Positions 24,829 through 39,379 are shown, counted from the stretch's first letter. The stretch is DNA of 64,000 nucleotides from Paramacrobiotus metropolitanus (GCF_019649055.1 NW_026570228.1:1178001-1242000); one strand, 5' to 3'. Notes: a model not told the origin generated them from the letters alone. Program-made: numbers and translations.

Positions 24829-27065
24829 ATGTCGCAGTTGACAGCATCTCCATCCGCATCATCCCTGGTCCAGAGTGACTGGGGCTGGCAGGGGCGTACT
24901 GCAGGCATCGCCAATCGCAACAAACATCTGTTGGCTACCGGTGAACACAGTGATATCCAGTTTGTCGTCGGACGCAACCGTGGAACCACACAGACATTCC
25001 TTGCACACAAGTAAGATTCCAGTTTGCAGTCGTACCCAGCGTGTAATAGTTCTGTTTCAAGGAACTTCGCTATTTTGTACAGATTTGTGCTGAGCACTGG
25101 CAGCCAGGTGTTTGATCGGATGTTCCACGGGGAAACACCGGTGCAGGATAACGGTTCTCTGGACGTGCCGGATGCGACGCCAGAAGCCTTCCACAACTTG
25201 CTGTGGTGAGTGTTGCTTTAGCGAACGAAACAGCAATTTGTCAGAAATAATTGGCATTCAATTAATGACGAATAAAATTAGTACAGTGTTAGTAAAAAAA
25301 TACGAATGGTGCTGCATTGCCACCGGTTCAGAAACGCTCCAGGGACCGGGCAGCGCACACGGATTGTCGGCCCCTTTGAGATGAAAACCGCCGACAGCAG
25401 GTGTGTGCTGGCCAGGTCTCCACCGTGAACTCTGTGGCAGGGCGGTACAGTATTATATATAAATAAACTTGTAGCGAATAATGGATTATATTTATGTTAT
25501 TTATTTGAATCCCTCTTGTTTAACAGTTTTATAAAATTGTAATTTTTGCAGTTTTTCGTTGCATGTGTTGTGTTTTAGGGAAATGAAATACTATACTGAA
25601 ATACTATATTTTTTGGCAGTAATTTTGAAAAATTTTCTGTCATGGTTTGATTACGCGCTTGAGTATATTACCGTTACAGTGAGTTTTACGCGTAAAAATA
25701 GATATGGAGTTGTTAGAGACTTCTATAATAATAATTATTATCGTCTTTTTTTCTGATCTGGTAAACCGATCTATCGGTAGCAGTTTGTTTTAACTCATTT
25801 TGCGGGTCCGTGATTGCTACAATTATAAATCCCTGCTATTTTCTTGACCTTTTTATAGTTATCTGTACACGGACAGCGTGGGAAATCTGAATTCGCATAA
25901 TGTTTTCGACACACTGTCCTGCGCGTCAAAATACAAAATTCAGCTACTGTTTGATCTGTGCTCGGATTTCATCATCGCCAGCCTGAACATGGACAATTGC
26001 TTGACAATGCTGGAAAAAGTAAGCAATTAATTAACTGAATATTATGACAATGTCTTATAACAATTCGCTTCCGTTGTGCGCACTGCGCAGGCCGAAGAAG
26101 TGAACGCCCAGCGGGTGATCGGGAAATGTTTGGAGATACTGGACGCCTCCAGCGCCGAGATTCTGCAGTCGGACAGATTCCTGACGGTGAAGAAAACGAC
26201 ACTGGACGCCGTTCTGCGACGCAGCACACTGACAGCGGATGAGTTCATCGTATATACAGTCGCCGAACGGTATCTAATTTTAATTTTTATCGGGTTTTTG
26301 ATTATTTTACTTTTAACGCAGTTCTAGGTTTGATATAAATGTTCCGTTGGCTGCAGAAAATTTGATACTGCATTTTCTAGATTACGAAAGTATCGCTTCC
26401 ATCGCCAGATCGACCGGGTTGATCACTGGCGTTTTCTTGCAGATGGGCGAAATATGCGTGCCAAGTGGATAAGATCCCCGTCAGCAGTAAGAACCGACGC
26501 GCTAAACTTGGCCGGACCTTGTACTTCATCCGTTTTCCCTTGATGACAGATGCCCAACTGGCCAATGGACCGGGCGAGGTAACCCCGTATAACAAATAAG
26601 GAAGTAATGTAATATTTTGTTCGAACTGATACCTTATTAATTTTGATATTTCCATAAAGATTTCTTTCTTTTAACGCCTCGATTAGGAGTTTCATCTTTA
26701 TTTATTAACTTCACTGCAGTTGCTTACGGCCTTTTTCGTGAATACGTTTTACCCCAGGATGCTCCAGGAGGAGCTTGTGAACTGAACTGTTTTGCGATAA
26801 ATATCGCAAAACAGTTCTATTCACAAACTTTACTTATTAGTAAATACTAATACTTTTACTGTTTTACTAATATCACGATCTACCACAACTTCCTGTGCAT
26901 TATTCTTTGCAGACGGGATTGTTGACCAAGGATGAGCTGTGCGATGTCTTCCGCTACAAGCATGCCAAGACCAAGCGCTGCATCCCCTTCCGCGCCAAGC
27001 CCCGCTCAGCGCCATCGCGACGTGCGGCGCCTTATCGCGTTCCCACCCAGACACCGACCGGTTAG
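24829..27065 (+). CDS. B3: BTB-BACK protein, short form without Tudor-like tail
   Basis: Probable Cullin-3 adaptor of 310 residues. Exons are 24829-25010, 25083-25205, 25859-26018, 26091-26269, 26443-26578 and 26913-27065; they sum to 933 nt. The start is the only in-frame ATG (MSQLTASPSASS). The BTB domain shows GEHSDIQFVVGRNRG, FLAHK, FVLSTGSQVFDRMFHG and YLYTDSVGNL. BACK shows VIGKCLEILDAS and LRRSTLTADEFIVYTVAER. The BTBD-type block is NRRAKLGRTLYFIRFPLMT. The last exon starts TGLLTKDELCDVFRYKHA and ends after a basic, Pro-rich tail with TAG. It resembles B1 and has neither PHR nor Tudor-like domain. A 34-bp palindrome sits in the last intron. Confidence 0.87.
26784..26817. repeat. Perfect 34-bp palindrome
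   Basis: GAACTGTTTTGCGATA, then AA, then its exact reverse complement TATCGCAAAACAGTTC: a 16-bp stem with a 2-nt loop inside the last intron of B3. Confidence 0.9.
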
Positions 27066-27574
27066 CCGAATACTTCCTGTATCTACCGTGTACTCGATCC
27101 TTTGTATGGGGAAAAATATGGACACTGTGTCGCTGATCAACGGCGGTTGGAATATGCGGAAATGGTTGCCTAATTGCGCTGAGGAAATGGACAGCATGCT
27201 TGATTGATATTAGTCTGTTTATTTAATTGTTTAATGAGATGAGCATGTCTGCGACTTATTGAGGTATGCCCGGCACGAGATCTTGGACTGACGCAAAACA
27301 AAATGTAACTTTTTTTTTATTGGTCTTAAAATGCTCTGGATTTATCGACTTCTAATGGAGACTTACGATAGCAAGGCACACAAGTTTTGTTTGGTGCTAT
27401 AGACCGCATTGACAACATCATTTCTTAGATGAAAGTATGCAGAGTGGAAATGCTGTTTAGGGATTTGATTATTGTTTGATATGAAAGTTCAAATAAAGCG
27501 ACTGATTTACCGATGCGGCTTTACGTTTGTGATTTGAGAACAATAAGTAGCTGCACTAAAATAAATTTTCGATA
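27066..27574. other. 3' flank of B3, nothing recognised
   Basis: AT-rich DNA between B3 and the inverted-repeat element. No gene seen. Confidence 0.45.
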
Positions 27575-28129
27575 GTATACTGTATTCGCTCGCACATCTT
27601 GGACCACAGAGTGTGTGTACGGGAAAAACGCGCATTCAATATACACACTCTAACCGGGCCAAACGCGCGATTCGCGATTTGATAAATTTCTGATGTCTTA
27701 CAACATCTGGACTGGAGAACTTCTTGAATAATGAAAAAAATTAGAGCTCTAACAATTTTTATCATGTTTAGGCTCGAAAGCAGCCATTAACATACAGCTT
27801 TGGCGTAAGCACGAGCTACAAACGGATTTTGTTGTGGTTTTTGGGGTGCCCCTGGAGGGGTACGTTCGCGTCAACATTCTTGATGGCGATGAACCACCGA
27901 ACAATGCGAGCTTTCAGCTACAGAACCTTTTTTTTCCAGAGTGAATTGCCATTTAAATGAAAAGACTTGATTTAATAAACAAATTCACAAGAAGAACTGT
28001 TCATCTTGAAACCAAATGAGGAATATTTCGTAGTCGTGCATTTTGCCCGGTTAGAGTGTGTATATTGAATGCGTGTTTTTCCCGTACACGGACTCTGTGG
28101 TTCAAGATGTGCGAGCGGATACAGTATAC
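27575..28129. mobile_element. ~555-bp element with ~85-bp terminal inverted repeats
   Basis: The left arm (27575-27660: GTATACTGTATTCGCTCGCA, CATCTTGGACCACAGAGTGT) is inverted at 28043-28129 (GTTAGAGTGTGTATATTGAA, GTGCGAGCGGATACAGTATA). The arms match at most positions. The ~380-bp interior has no clear ORF. It is a MITE or foldback-type non-autonomous element. No target duplication is obvious at the ends. Confidence 0.8.
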
Positions 28130-28435
28130 GTTTCAGTAATTTTATAACGTATTAATTTGGTACCGCATCAAGCCGTATTTTTGCAGTGAAGACTCAAAGT
28201 CATAATATTATGTAATTTATGTGGCGGTGTGCTTCAGACGTTAGAAAAACTGATCCAGGATGCGCGCAGCCGGCGCGTTTTACCCTACAGATTTACAGTT
28301 TGTTAACCTGCTCTAAATAAAATCTCTCTTCCTAGGATTTACCGGTTGAAATTATTGCTAATTTTTGTGGCTCCCGTATGCGTAGTATCTTCTGCTTGTG
28401 CCCGTCTTTGATCGCATTACATACATATCGGTGAC

Positions 28436-28770
28436 AAGCAACTGTATTTTGTATCGGTATGTTTTTGCTGAGTGTCACACCATGGTAGCTTCAAAAGAGG
28501 AAGTTATATTGCATGACCCGCGAAGGTCTCACAACGGCATACATAAATCCGGGTGGCCAAACTCAGGAAATCTTCACAGTAAAGAAAGTTTCTCCTAATG
28601 TTATTTTTGATGGCGATCGCACGCTGGGGTACACCTGGTTTCCCGGTTACACATGGAAGCATGCTATTTGTAGAACATGTTTTAGCCACCTTGGATGGCG
28701 GTATGACGCAGTGCGCAAAGATGTGAATCCACAGCGATTCTTTGGTCTTCGGCGAGAAGAGGTTTGGTAA
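28436..28770 (+). pseudogene. CULT (cereblon-type) domain, frameshifted
   Basis: The reading frame from 28513 to 28770 gives a nearly full CULT domain: AYINPGGQTQEIFTV, then WFPGYTWKHAICRTCFSHLG, WRYDAVRKD and PQRFFGLRREEVW with TAA at the end. This matches the cereblon pattern: the NPGG turn, the WFPGY.W tryptophan-cage strand, the second Cys-x-x-Cys zinc pair and the FWGL-like end. The first part of the domain (ECHTMVASKEEVI) lies just upstream in another frame (to about 28512), so a frameshift separates the halves. The first zinc Cys pair also has only one visible Cys. A signal-peptide-like hydrophobic stretch (KLLLIFVAPVCVVSSA) precedes it near 28347-28400, without a clear ATG. Secreted single-domain CULT proteins are known in animals. 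This copy may be decayed or mis-sequenced. Confidence 0.7.
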
Positions 28771-28870
28771 CTGCTCAGTAAGACTTTCAAGCAGTTATAA
28801 TTATCAGCTTGTTTGATTCTGCCGCATGGGAATGACAAGGGGCCACGAACGGCATACCAGACCACCTGCA

Positions 28871-28940
28871 GCATGTTCTGAGCATGCTGTATTCGAGTCG
28901 ATTGCGCAAGGGAGTGTACCGGAAACCGGCAGCCGCTACG
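28871..28940 (+). pseudogene. Relic of BTB exon 2
   Basis: HAVFESIAQGSVPETG matches B1 (SAVFETMFHGSMPEAG) at both protein and DNA level. An acceptor-like CCTGCAG and a TTCTGAGCATG stretch precede it, as in intact exon 2. A few codons are missing and no other BTB exon follows. Confidence 0.6.
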
Positions 28941-29440
28941 CGCTACACCGATATCTAATGTCGAGCGAGCTACGACGTATCGAGACTGTCAAGTATTTCA
29001 AGTTTCTGTCTTATCGTCGTTTATCTCCGCTGCCCTGTCCCAGGACCAGTTGCGAATCAGTGGTGTTAAATTAATCCCAAATAACGTCTGGATGGGTGAC
29101 TCACCGGGTTTTGCATGGTTGGACTGCGGCATACAGGGGTGCCGGCCCGGGCCAAGTTTGGGCAATTAAAAAAATTCCTGTGCTTCTACCAACGAAGTCT
29201 AATTTTTTTAATTTTTGCATGATAGTGCTTGGTCTGTTGCAACTTCGGTAATTTCGTTTTCATGGAAAACGATGAGGCTCAGGGAACGGGAGCCACATTT
29301 CTAATGTAACTTTTGGTGCGAACATCGCACTGCTTACTAAGAAATAATCAAGTTCATAATGCTCATCCGACAAGTATTAAAGTGGAGGAGGTTGAAAGGT
29401 TTTAAACGATAGCATGGTCACCTAGCGGGACCTTCTTGCT
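28941..29440. other. Intergenic, nothing recognised
   Basis: No gene or repeat recognised after the BTB relic. Confidence 0.4.
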
Positions 29441-29720
29441 TCTCTTTCGAGCACTAACGTCTTGTCTGATGGTACCAGTGGTCTTGGCAACAGTACTTCT
29501 CCGAAGGTGCTCCTTAACATACAAGTCTATGGGAATGCGCCTTGTCTCGAGGTCATCTCGGGCACTGATGACGTAAGTTCCCTCTGCTGACCCTAACAGA
29601 TACCTTCTGGCTCACCTGAAATCAAAATCGCCCACCCCGAAAAGTCAGCTGGTACATTTTAACAGGCGCAATTAGAAGCCACTACCCCTTTCCCTAAACT
29701 CTCGCCCCGCCCTTTTCTTT
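29441..29720. repeat. Dispersed repeat, copy 1
   Basis: Shares an ordered set of words with 54350-54600: TTAACATACAAGTCTATGGG, a TACCTTCTGG-like word, and an ACTACC..TTCCCTAAA word. The core ACATACAAGTCTATGG also occurs in the foldback element near 51.83 kb. Probably a diverged mobile-element family. Confidence 0.5.
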
Positions 29721-30116
29721 CATAGCGAACGATTTCATTTAACACTTTTCGGTTTACGATTAAAAGTTGCACCAGAAAACACAAAAACGAAAAACAGACT
29801 TGCATACCGTAACTTTTTAAAATAAAGTTTACGTACTGCCTGAATGTAGCCCGGCACCCATTCCATGTAAATAGGAATTTCTGACGAATTTGTCGGAAAA
29901 AAGACAGGGAACCAAAGTAGTTGAACTACTATGCAGCGCAATATTACAAAGGTTTTTTTACAAAGGTGTGTTTTCATTTTATCTATGGTTCGTAACAGGC
30001 ATAAAGTGTAAATTGTAAAACTTCCAAAATCAGAATGCGCCAGAACCTTCCTACCCAGAGCACCCCCGATACGTAATTTCATACCCAAGGCTCAGAAACG
30101 GTAATTTGTACTGAAA
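29721..30116. other. Downstream flank of the Gln/Gly-repeat gene
   Basis: AT-rich. A minus-strand ORF at 29735-30088 has no recognisable similarity and is not called. Confidence 0.4.
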
Positions 30117-30122
30117 TTTATT
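30117..30122 (-). terminator. Poly(A) signal AATAAA for the Gln/Gly-repeat gene
   Basis: AATAAA on the minus strand, 138 bp beyond the TAG at 30260-30262. Its position suits a 3' UTR end for that gene. Confidence 0.5.
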
Positions 30123-30259
30123 GCACTCTTTGCGTATTCGTGTCTATGGCATACAAAGGTAAATCACATTAATGAGGGTGGCATAAAAACTGCCATACAT
30201 GATTCTAATGAATTCGCTCATAGAATTCATTATTATGCGACAAAAACAATTTCTTGAAA

Positions 30260-31138
30260 CTAATTGCGAGGAGGACCTTGTTGGCCTCCTTGCTGCTGAC
30301 CACTTTGCTGTCCTCCTTGTTGGGGAGGTCCTTGCTGGCCGCCTTGTTGGCCTCCTTGTTGGCCTCCTTGTTGCTGACCACCTTGTTGTCCTCCTTGCTG
30401 GGGAGGTCCTTGCTGACCACCTTGTTGACCCTGTTGTTGCTGGGTACCTTGTTGTCCTCCTTGTTGGGGAGGTCCTTGCTGACCGCCTTGTTGGCCTTGT
30501 TGCTGGCTTCCTTGTTGGGGAGGTCCTTGCTGGCTACCTTGTTGGCCTTGTTGTTGCTGACCACCTTGTTGTCCTCCTTGCTGGGGAGGTCCTTGCTGAC
30601 CACCTTGTTGTCCTCCTTGTTGGGGAGGCCCTTGCTGACCACCTTGTTGTTGCTGACCACCTTGTTGACCCTGTTGTTGCTGGTTACCTTGTTGTCCTCC
30701 TTGTTGGGGAGGCCCTTGCTGACCCCTTGTTGCTGTTGACCTCCTTGTTGTCCTCCTTGCTGGGGAGGTCCTTGCTGACCGCCTTGTTGGCTGCCTTGTT
30801 GAGGAGATTGTTGCTGACCACCTTGTTGCTGACTGCCTTGTTGGGGTGGTCCTTGCTGTTGCGGAGATGGGCGGGCGTGCATAACGGCGACAAGGCCTAT
30901 AATGTAACAGTGAGCAAATAACGGTGTACAAGCCACAGAAGTTTACATGTCAGTCAGTCAGTCAGTCCCCTTTGATATGGCTGATGAGTTATGACGACTG
31001 CATTAACATTATGTCGGTAAATGTTTTTAAACAGTGGCATAGAACCACATACAGTAAAATATTTGCAATGTAAATCTGAAGTACAGTACATTAAATTGAC
31101 TCACCGGCTAATGCAAGGAATACCAAAGCTGCCTTCAT
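30260..31138 (-). CDS. Secreted Gln/Gly/Pro-repeat protein (one frameshift)
   Basis: Two exons. The first, 31138-31105, is 34 nt and encodes MKAALVFLALA plus one base. The second runs 30896-30260. Joined, the N-terminus reads MKAALVFLALAGLVAVMHA, a typical signal peptide with cleavage expected before RPSPQQQ. The rest is a low-complexity array of GGQQGPPQQ units with GNQQQQG and GSQQG variants, ending QQGPPRN and TAG. The frame breaks near 30724: a repeat that elsewhere reads GACCACCTTG has lost an A. Exons sum to 671 nt and one extra base gives 672, or 223 residues. Without correction the frame would run into a Lys/Asn-rich shadow ending at 30205. A TATA box and poly(A) signal bracket it. 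Function unknown; an extracellular matrix, cuticle or adhesive role is only a guess. Confidence 0.8.
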
Positions 31139-31247
31139 GGTTATTATTTAAAGTAAATCACACGATTTAATGAAATTCTCACCAAAAAGGCTAATTTTGG
31201 TTAAGAAAAGGAAAAGTGACTGTGCCTTTAAACTGAACTTTGGTGTA

Positions 31248-31255
31248 CTTATATA
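31248..31255 (-). promoter_or_regulatory. TATA box of the Gln/Gly-repeat gene
   Basis: TATATAAG on the minus strand, about 110 bp upstream of the ATG at 31138. That is compatible with a transcription start near 31220 and a short 5' UTR. Confidence 0.55.
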
Positions 31256-31259
31256 GCGA

Positions 31260-32554
31260 AGTTGTTGTTCGTTGAGCGTCCTCCAACCGGATGTCTATCG
31301 TCTGTAGATACCGTAAAGTTTTCACACGATGCCCAGTATTGCGTACGAAGTGGTAAAAACTTGCGCACGCAGCGCACACTTGGACATCCTGCTCCACAAG
31401 CTTTGCTAAAGGCAGCAGAAATAGCGTGCTTTGTTAATTATGACATCCTGTGGTAACGCGTTCGATTGAAGTGGCAGCACGTGGTACTTGAGTTTCATAT
31501 CAAGCATTTCATGATTTCAACTACCCCAGAAAAGAACACATACAAGTAATTAGTATCATAATGTCCACCAGTTTTCTACTCGTACATTTAACGGCAACGC
31601 AAGTGCAAACATGCGTACACGGGGTGCTTCACAGTTATTGCTATTAATTTTTCGTAATATTTTCCGCCTTATATCCAAATGTTTTTCAAAATTTGCGCAC
31701 AATTAACGACAGTTGGATGCAGTTGAAACGTTGAAATTATTTAGTTCACTGCTCGGAAGGATATAAGTACGTATGTCGTTATTACTTCTGCGGGTAAATT
31801 TTTTTCTTATCGGGCCAATTCATATTACCTGCTCAAATGATTCCCGACATCAAAAATAATATCGTCACATTTACAGCTAAACAGCCTTAACTTATTGAGC
31901 TACGGCAACAAGTTAATGAGTTACCATAATATCAATTTTGATCATGAATTTGAATTTCTTATATCTGTATAAGAAATTTAGTACCTGCAAAATACATAGT
32001 TTATCAATCTGGGCAGCGTCAGTTGTAATAGAGCTTTAGAAACGTCCTTGTCCTTGTTAATGGATTTTCGGCTGGAATATCAGTGCCTCTGCTCTAGAGT
32101 GGCCCATTTGAACCAGTGATCACCTGTAATGGTCACTGGAATGGTTATCCCAATAGCTGTTTGAGTGGGTGGACCAGATATGCTTCTAGATTTTAATCTG
32201 TGCGTCGGTGAAACGCTGTAGGAGACCATGTTCTAACTTCTATGGCAAGGGTACCGTCGATCACCGATATATCGTTTCCGGTTTCCCATTTCAACATGAA
32301 GCCGCAAATACTAGTACATACTAGCCAATATTATGCGGAAGTAAACGGTGCATATACCGTTAAATTTTTGGCATTAACCTGTTATAGTGCTTACAGAAAT
32401 AACACTTTCGCATGAATAAATAACATAGAAAGCATAGTGGCATCGTAGTAAATAACATACCAGCTTAAATAACAATTTGGAGGCTCTAACTATTTAAGTT
32501 TAATTCATTAACGTCCGCACACAATCTGGGTTAAAACCCAATTCGGGGTAGCAG
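31260..32554. other. Intergenic, nothing recognised
   Basis: AT-rich sequence without a recognisable gene. Confidence 0.4.
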
Positions 32555-34014
32555 ACACGCCATAAGTAAAAAAAGAGAAGCATAGAACAACATAGAACAA
32601 CAACAGGTCAGCATTTCCGCAAGTATTTACATTTCCAGTAAAATCACATGTTCAGAATGGTAAAACTTTTTCAAGGACACGACAGATTTCCAGTTAACTC
32701 GATTCAAAGCTGCAGAAAATCTACCAAAACTTTGATAAGCTTCTGCCGGAATCTCCAAATCATTCCATATTCTCGCCATCCGGTAAGCAAACGATCTGTC
32801 CAATGGGGGCAGTTGGTGGCCGCCGAAATTTGATCCAGTGGCACGAATCGGGCAGGGGTGTTTGACCATCCGTTGTTGAAGACGCGATTACCTGCAACAC
32901 CAGAGCGCACGGCAGTATCTTTACAAAATAACTTGTTACCATAAGGAATTAAGTTGTACATGAACTTGTAAGTGAGCTGTAGGCTGCGCTTTAGATTTCG
33001 CAGTATGATCGGCTCCCATTCTAGTTCTTTTAGTCTTCCAATATAGTTGTTACTTTCGCTTTTAAGATTCAACGACTTCACGAATCTTTTTTGAACGTTT
33101 TCAGTATTATCGATTAGACCCTTCTGAGTGGAGAATGTTACGGAAGCACACTAATCAGAAACAGAAAGAACAAGACTGGTATACAATACACAGCGTGCCG
33201 ACAAATCACGAGCAGGAAACAATATGTTTAAGTATCTTAAGCGCTTCAGCATTCTGCTAGACACATTTTCGGACTGCAACTTCCACTTGTGGCTACGGTC
33301 TAAATAGATGCCCAAATACTTGGCCGACTCTACTACAGGCACACTCTTCCCGTTAACCTGATAGGACTGAGGAACTTTCACGCGAGATGAGAACTTAATA
33401 CACACCGACTTTGTCGCATTGAAAATCAAGTTATGATTACGTGCCCATTCAGTAATTGCATCAAGATCTTTCTGAAATGCCACCTCATCAACATCTGACT
33501 CAATAATCTTACATGCCATTACATCGTCAGCAATATCATCATATCAGTGCCATGGACACAAACGTTAGGTAAGTCATGAAGCATACAATTGAACGCAGTT
33601 GGTCCGACACGGGAACCCTGGGGCACCCCCACTTGTAGCCGGTAAGAACGTAGATTTTACGTTATTCACAACAACTGACTGAATCCGATTTGACAAGTAA
33701 TCACTTACAAGATTCACAACATCTGACGTGACATTTAGCCTAGATAACTTTTCAAGCAAAATTGAGTGGTCAACTTTGTCAAATGCTTTACTGCAATCTA
33801 GCAAGACAACATCAACACGCTTATTACGAGCTCTTGCATCTGCTAATTTTTGACAAAATAAAGTTAAAAGCAGCTCGGTTGAGTGCTTCTCGCGATAAGC
33901 AAACTGTTTAACTGCGGTTTTGTCCGTAAAATAATCTTTAATTTTCCTAATTTGTGTAATATCTTTGTTGGGGGAGGGCTGTAATTTAATCAAAAACGGG
34001 TGTTCATACTTCAT
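32555..34014 (-). mobile_element. LINE (non-LTR retrotransposon) remnant, reverse transcriptase
   Basis: A 5'-truncated, mutated reverse transcriptase on the minus strand. It shows motif A (VLLDCSKAFDKVDHSILLEK). A block in a shifted frame reads VPQGSRVGPTAF (motif B). IADDVMAC stands at the YADD position (motif C), followed by WARNHNLIFNATKSVCIKFS and the thumb block KYLGIYLD. The C-terminal region (RSFAYRMARIWNDLEIPAEA) lies at 32.63-32.87 kb. At least two frameshifts break it. Endonuclease and ORF1 are absent. A short TTGTTCTATG repeat near 32580-32605 may be the 3' tail. The motifs suit the Jockey/CR1 group; the clade is not resolved. Confidence 0.85.
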
Positions 34015-34504
34015 AGTCCATCAGTACTTGAAGAAATATCACTATACGCGAGCCGATCAGCTGTATTTTAGTGGCAAGTTTATTTTATTTATGTACAGCA
34101 TCACGTGAAATGGATAAGCAGTTGGACTGTTAGACAGCAGCCTTTGGAGTTTGGACAGACAAAATCAAGAACGCTCTGTCAAGCCCACATGGACGGCAGC
34201 GACCATGAAAGCAGTTTCCACAGCGTGCATATGCGTGAACCAGTACTGCTACAACTCGTCGCATTTGGACAGTCCCACCAGTTTTACAAGGACTTATGTC
34301 AATTATCTCTGCGAATTTATTTGTTCTGCGTTATCTGTTCTGCGAGGTTATTTGTTCTGCGCAATTTTTCCATAGGAATTTGGAAGGTTTTTCACCGACT
34401 AGCGCATGGTCGTGCACAGCTGCAGAATATTCTTAAATCTGTAAAAACCTGTTCCTCGTCGTTAGCATGTGCTTTGCTTTCTCTGAGACTGCAAAGAATT
34501 AAAT
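34015..34504. other. Upstream region of B4
   Basis: Between the truncated LINE and B4. Contains a TTATTTGTTCTGCG direct repeat near 34318-34362. No coding exon recognised. Confidence 0.4.
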
Positions 34505-37643
<3,139 letters not shown>

Positions 37644-39379
37644 TTCTGTTGATGGATTCTACTACTGTGTTAATGTTTTCTTATTAACCTCTATACTACT
37701 GTTGACTGAGCGCAAATTAAGTATGGGTTGCGCGATAAATTTACGTTTCTCAGGTTCGTAGGATCTATATGTAGTGACTTACTGTGTTCTTCGACTTAAT
37801 TGGCCCCATCAGCTATCCTGATCACTTTCGCTGTATATTTTGCATTCCAGGAATTAGGATACAATAATTTCAACAATACTGGTTTTTAGATATTATGTAG
37901 CTACCACATTTTGTCTGATTTTGTGAATACTTGTGCCAATCACACGCACGAAAAAAAGAATTTAATGTGCTTAGTAAAAACTCTGACGCAGACACACAGC
38001 ACAACTGATTGCATCTTTATGTGTAAAATTGAAATGAAAGTGATGAATATTAAGTACTAAACTTTTTTGACCTTCTGGAAGTTGAGAACGTTGGGAATCT
38101 CTTGTTCAATATGCAGCAAAACTGCGAAAGTGGTCAACTGTTAAGAAAAGCAAAAATCACAAATAATTATTGAATCTTCATACTGTAAAATCTGTATTAC
38201 CAAACAAATGCCATTGATATAGTTAGTACGAGTGATTAAAAGACTGCCGAAAAAATTTCATTATGATCGTACTAAGTTGTTCCATCCTATTTTGTTATAT
38301 TGTCCATTCGATATCAAGGTTTCTTAATACTGAGCGGATTGCATTCTGGCTAATATCATTTACGAAAGACAGTCAAGATCTGCGCTTTGGCGCACGTATG
38401 ACGTTGAATGCGAGAGCGGTAACTGGCACCCCACACAGGAGATGACCCAAACGCCCAGGAAGATAAATCTTCGATTATTCATAATTTTCGCTCTTCTTGT
38501 TTAACTAATTATTTTCGTCGGTGCGAGTCCACCACGAAAGGCTCCACGGTTTCGTACAGCAACCCGCCCGAGTACGAGTGCAGTCATTACTGGTCAGTGG
38601 TCAACAGCGTAGTGCACACAATACACAGAACGATCGGAACGGTCTACGTCTTTCCCCATGCGGCAATACCAACCGGTGCAATCAAAGTAATATAAGCCGG
38701 CATTCTAAATGTGTTTTGAATGACTTCGACTGTGGAATAGACTGTGACTCTCCAGCTCGTCTAGTCTCAAGAGAAGCCATTATGGTCTATGCTCATTAGG
38801 AAATCATTTGTTTGGTTAAAGCCGCTTTTAACTGGAATTAGAAGACAGTGGGCATTGGCGTCGGCGGCGGGTCTGGCTGAATTAATCCACATGTGAGACT
38901 AGGAGAGTAAGTGCTCTGTGCTGGACTATGTCGGAGTTTCGGCACATGTACAGATTGCCGACAGGGTTCTCTCTTCTTTCGCGCATCGCTGGGTATCGGG
39001 AGGTGCATCAAGACAGCAGCAAGCGGTGAGATGTTATCGCAACCATCCATGATCATTACTGTAGCTGCAATGCTCATGGTTACATGCTGCACAAAATAGA
39101 GAGGTCTGGAAGAGGTAGACAGGTGGGAAAATACGGAATGCGTAATGCCTGTAAGGTTTATTACAATCGTAGTACTGGCCGTCTGGCGCCATCAGCATTT
39201 TCCTGATATGGCTTATGTCACCTACAGCTGCTAATATTTTTTAAGAGTCCCAGTTTCATTTCGCAACATATTGCCTTTACTGTATGTCTTCTTAAATTTG
39301 ACACATATCTTACAGGACACTTTATGACTCTAATGTTGTACTCGGATTTTTGTCAGTTGGAAAGCAAAGACTCCATAAG
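37644..39379. other. Intergenic between B4 and B5
   Basis: No family exon was recognised. ORFs at 38263-38445, 38521-38799 and 38838-39092 have no recognisable similarity and no splice context, so they are not called. Confidence 0.4.

Noticed and set aside
29735-30088. 117-residue minus-strand ORF
   Set aside because: No recognisable domain. It lies in the 3' flank of the Gln/Gly-repeat gene, with composition like the surrounding AT-rich DNA.
30199-30921. Plus-strand Leu/Val-rich 240-residue ORF and a Lys/Asn-rich minus-strand frame to 30205
   Set aside because: Antisense and frameshift shadows of the Gln/Gly repeat. The signal-peptide exon, TATA box and poly(A) signal support the minus-strand QQG frame.
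38838-39092. Possible small secreted peptide sharing PTPMP with the minus-strand frame at 52367-52576
   Set aside because: Only a five-residue match. No signal peptide or shared cysteine pattern could be shown.
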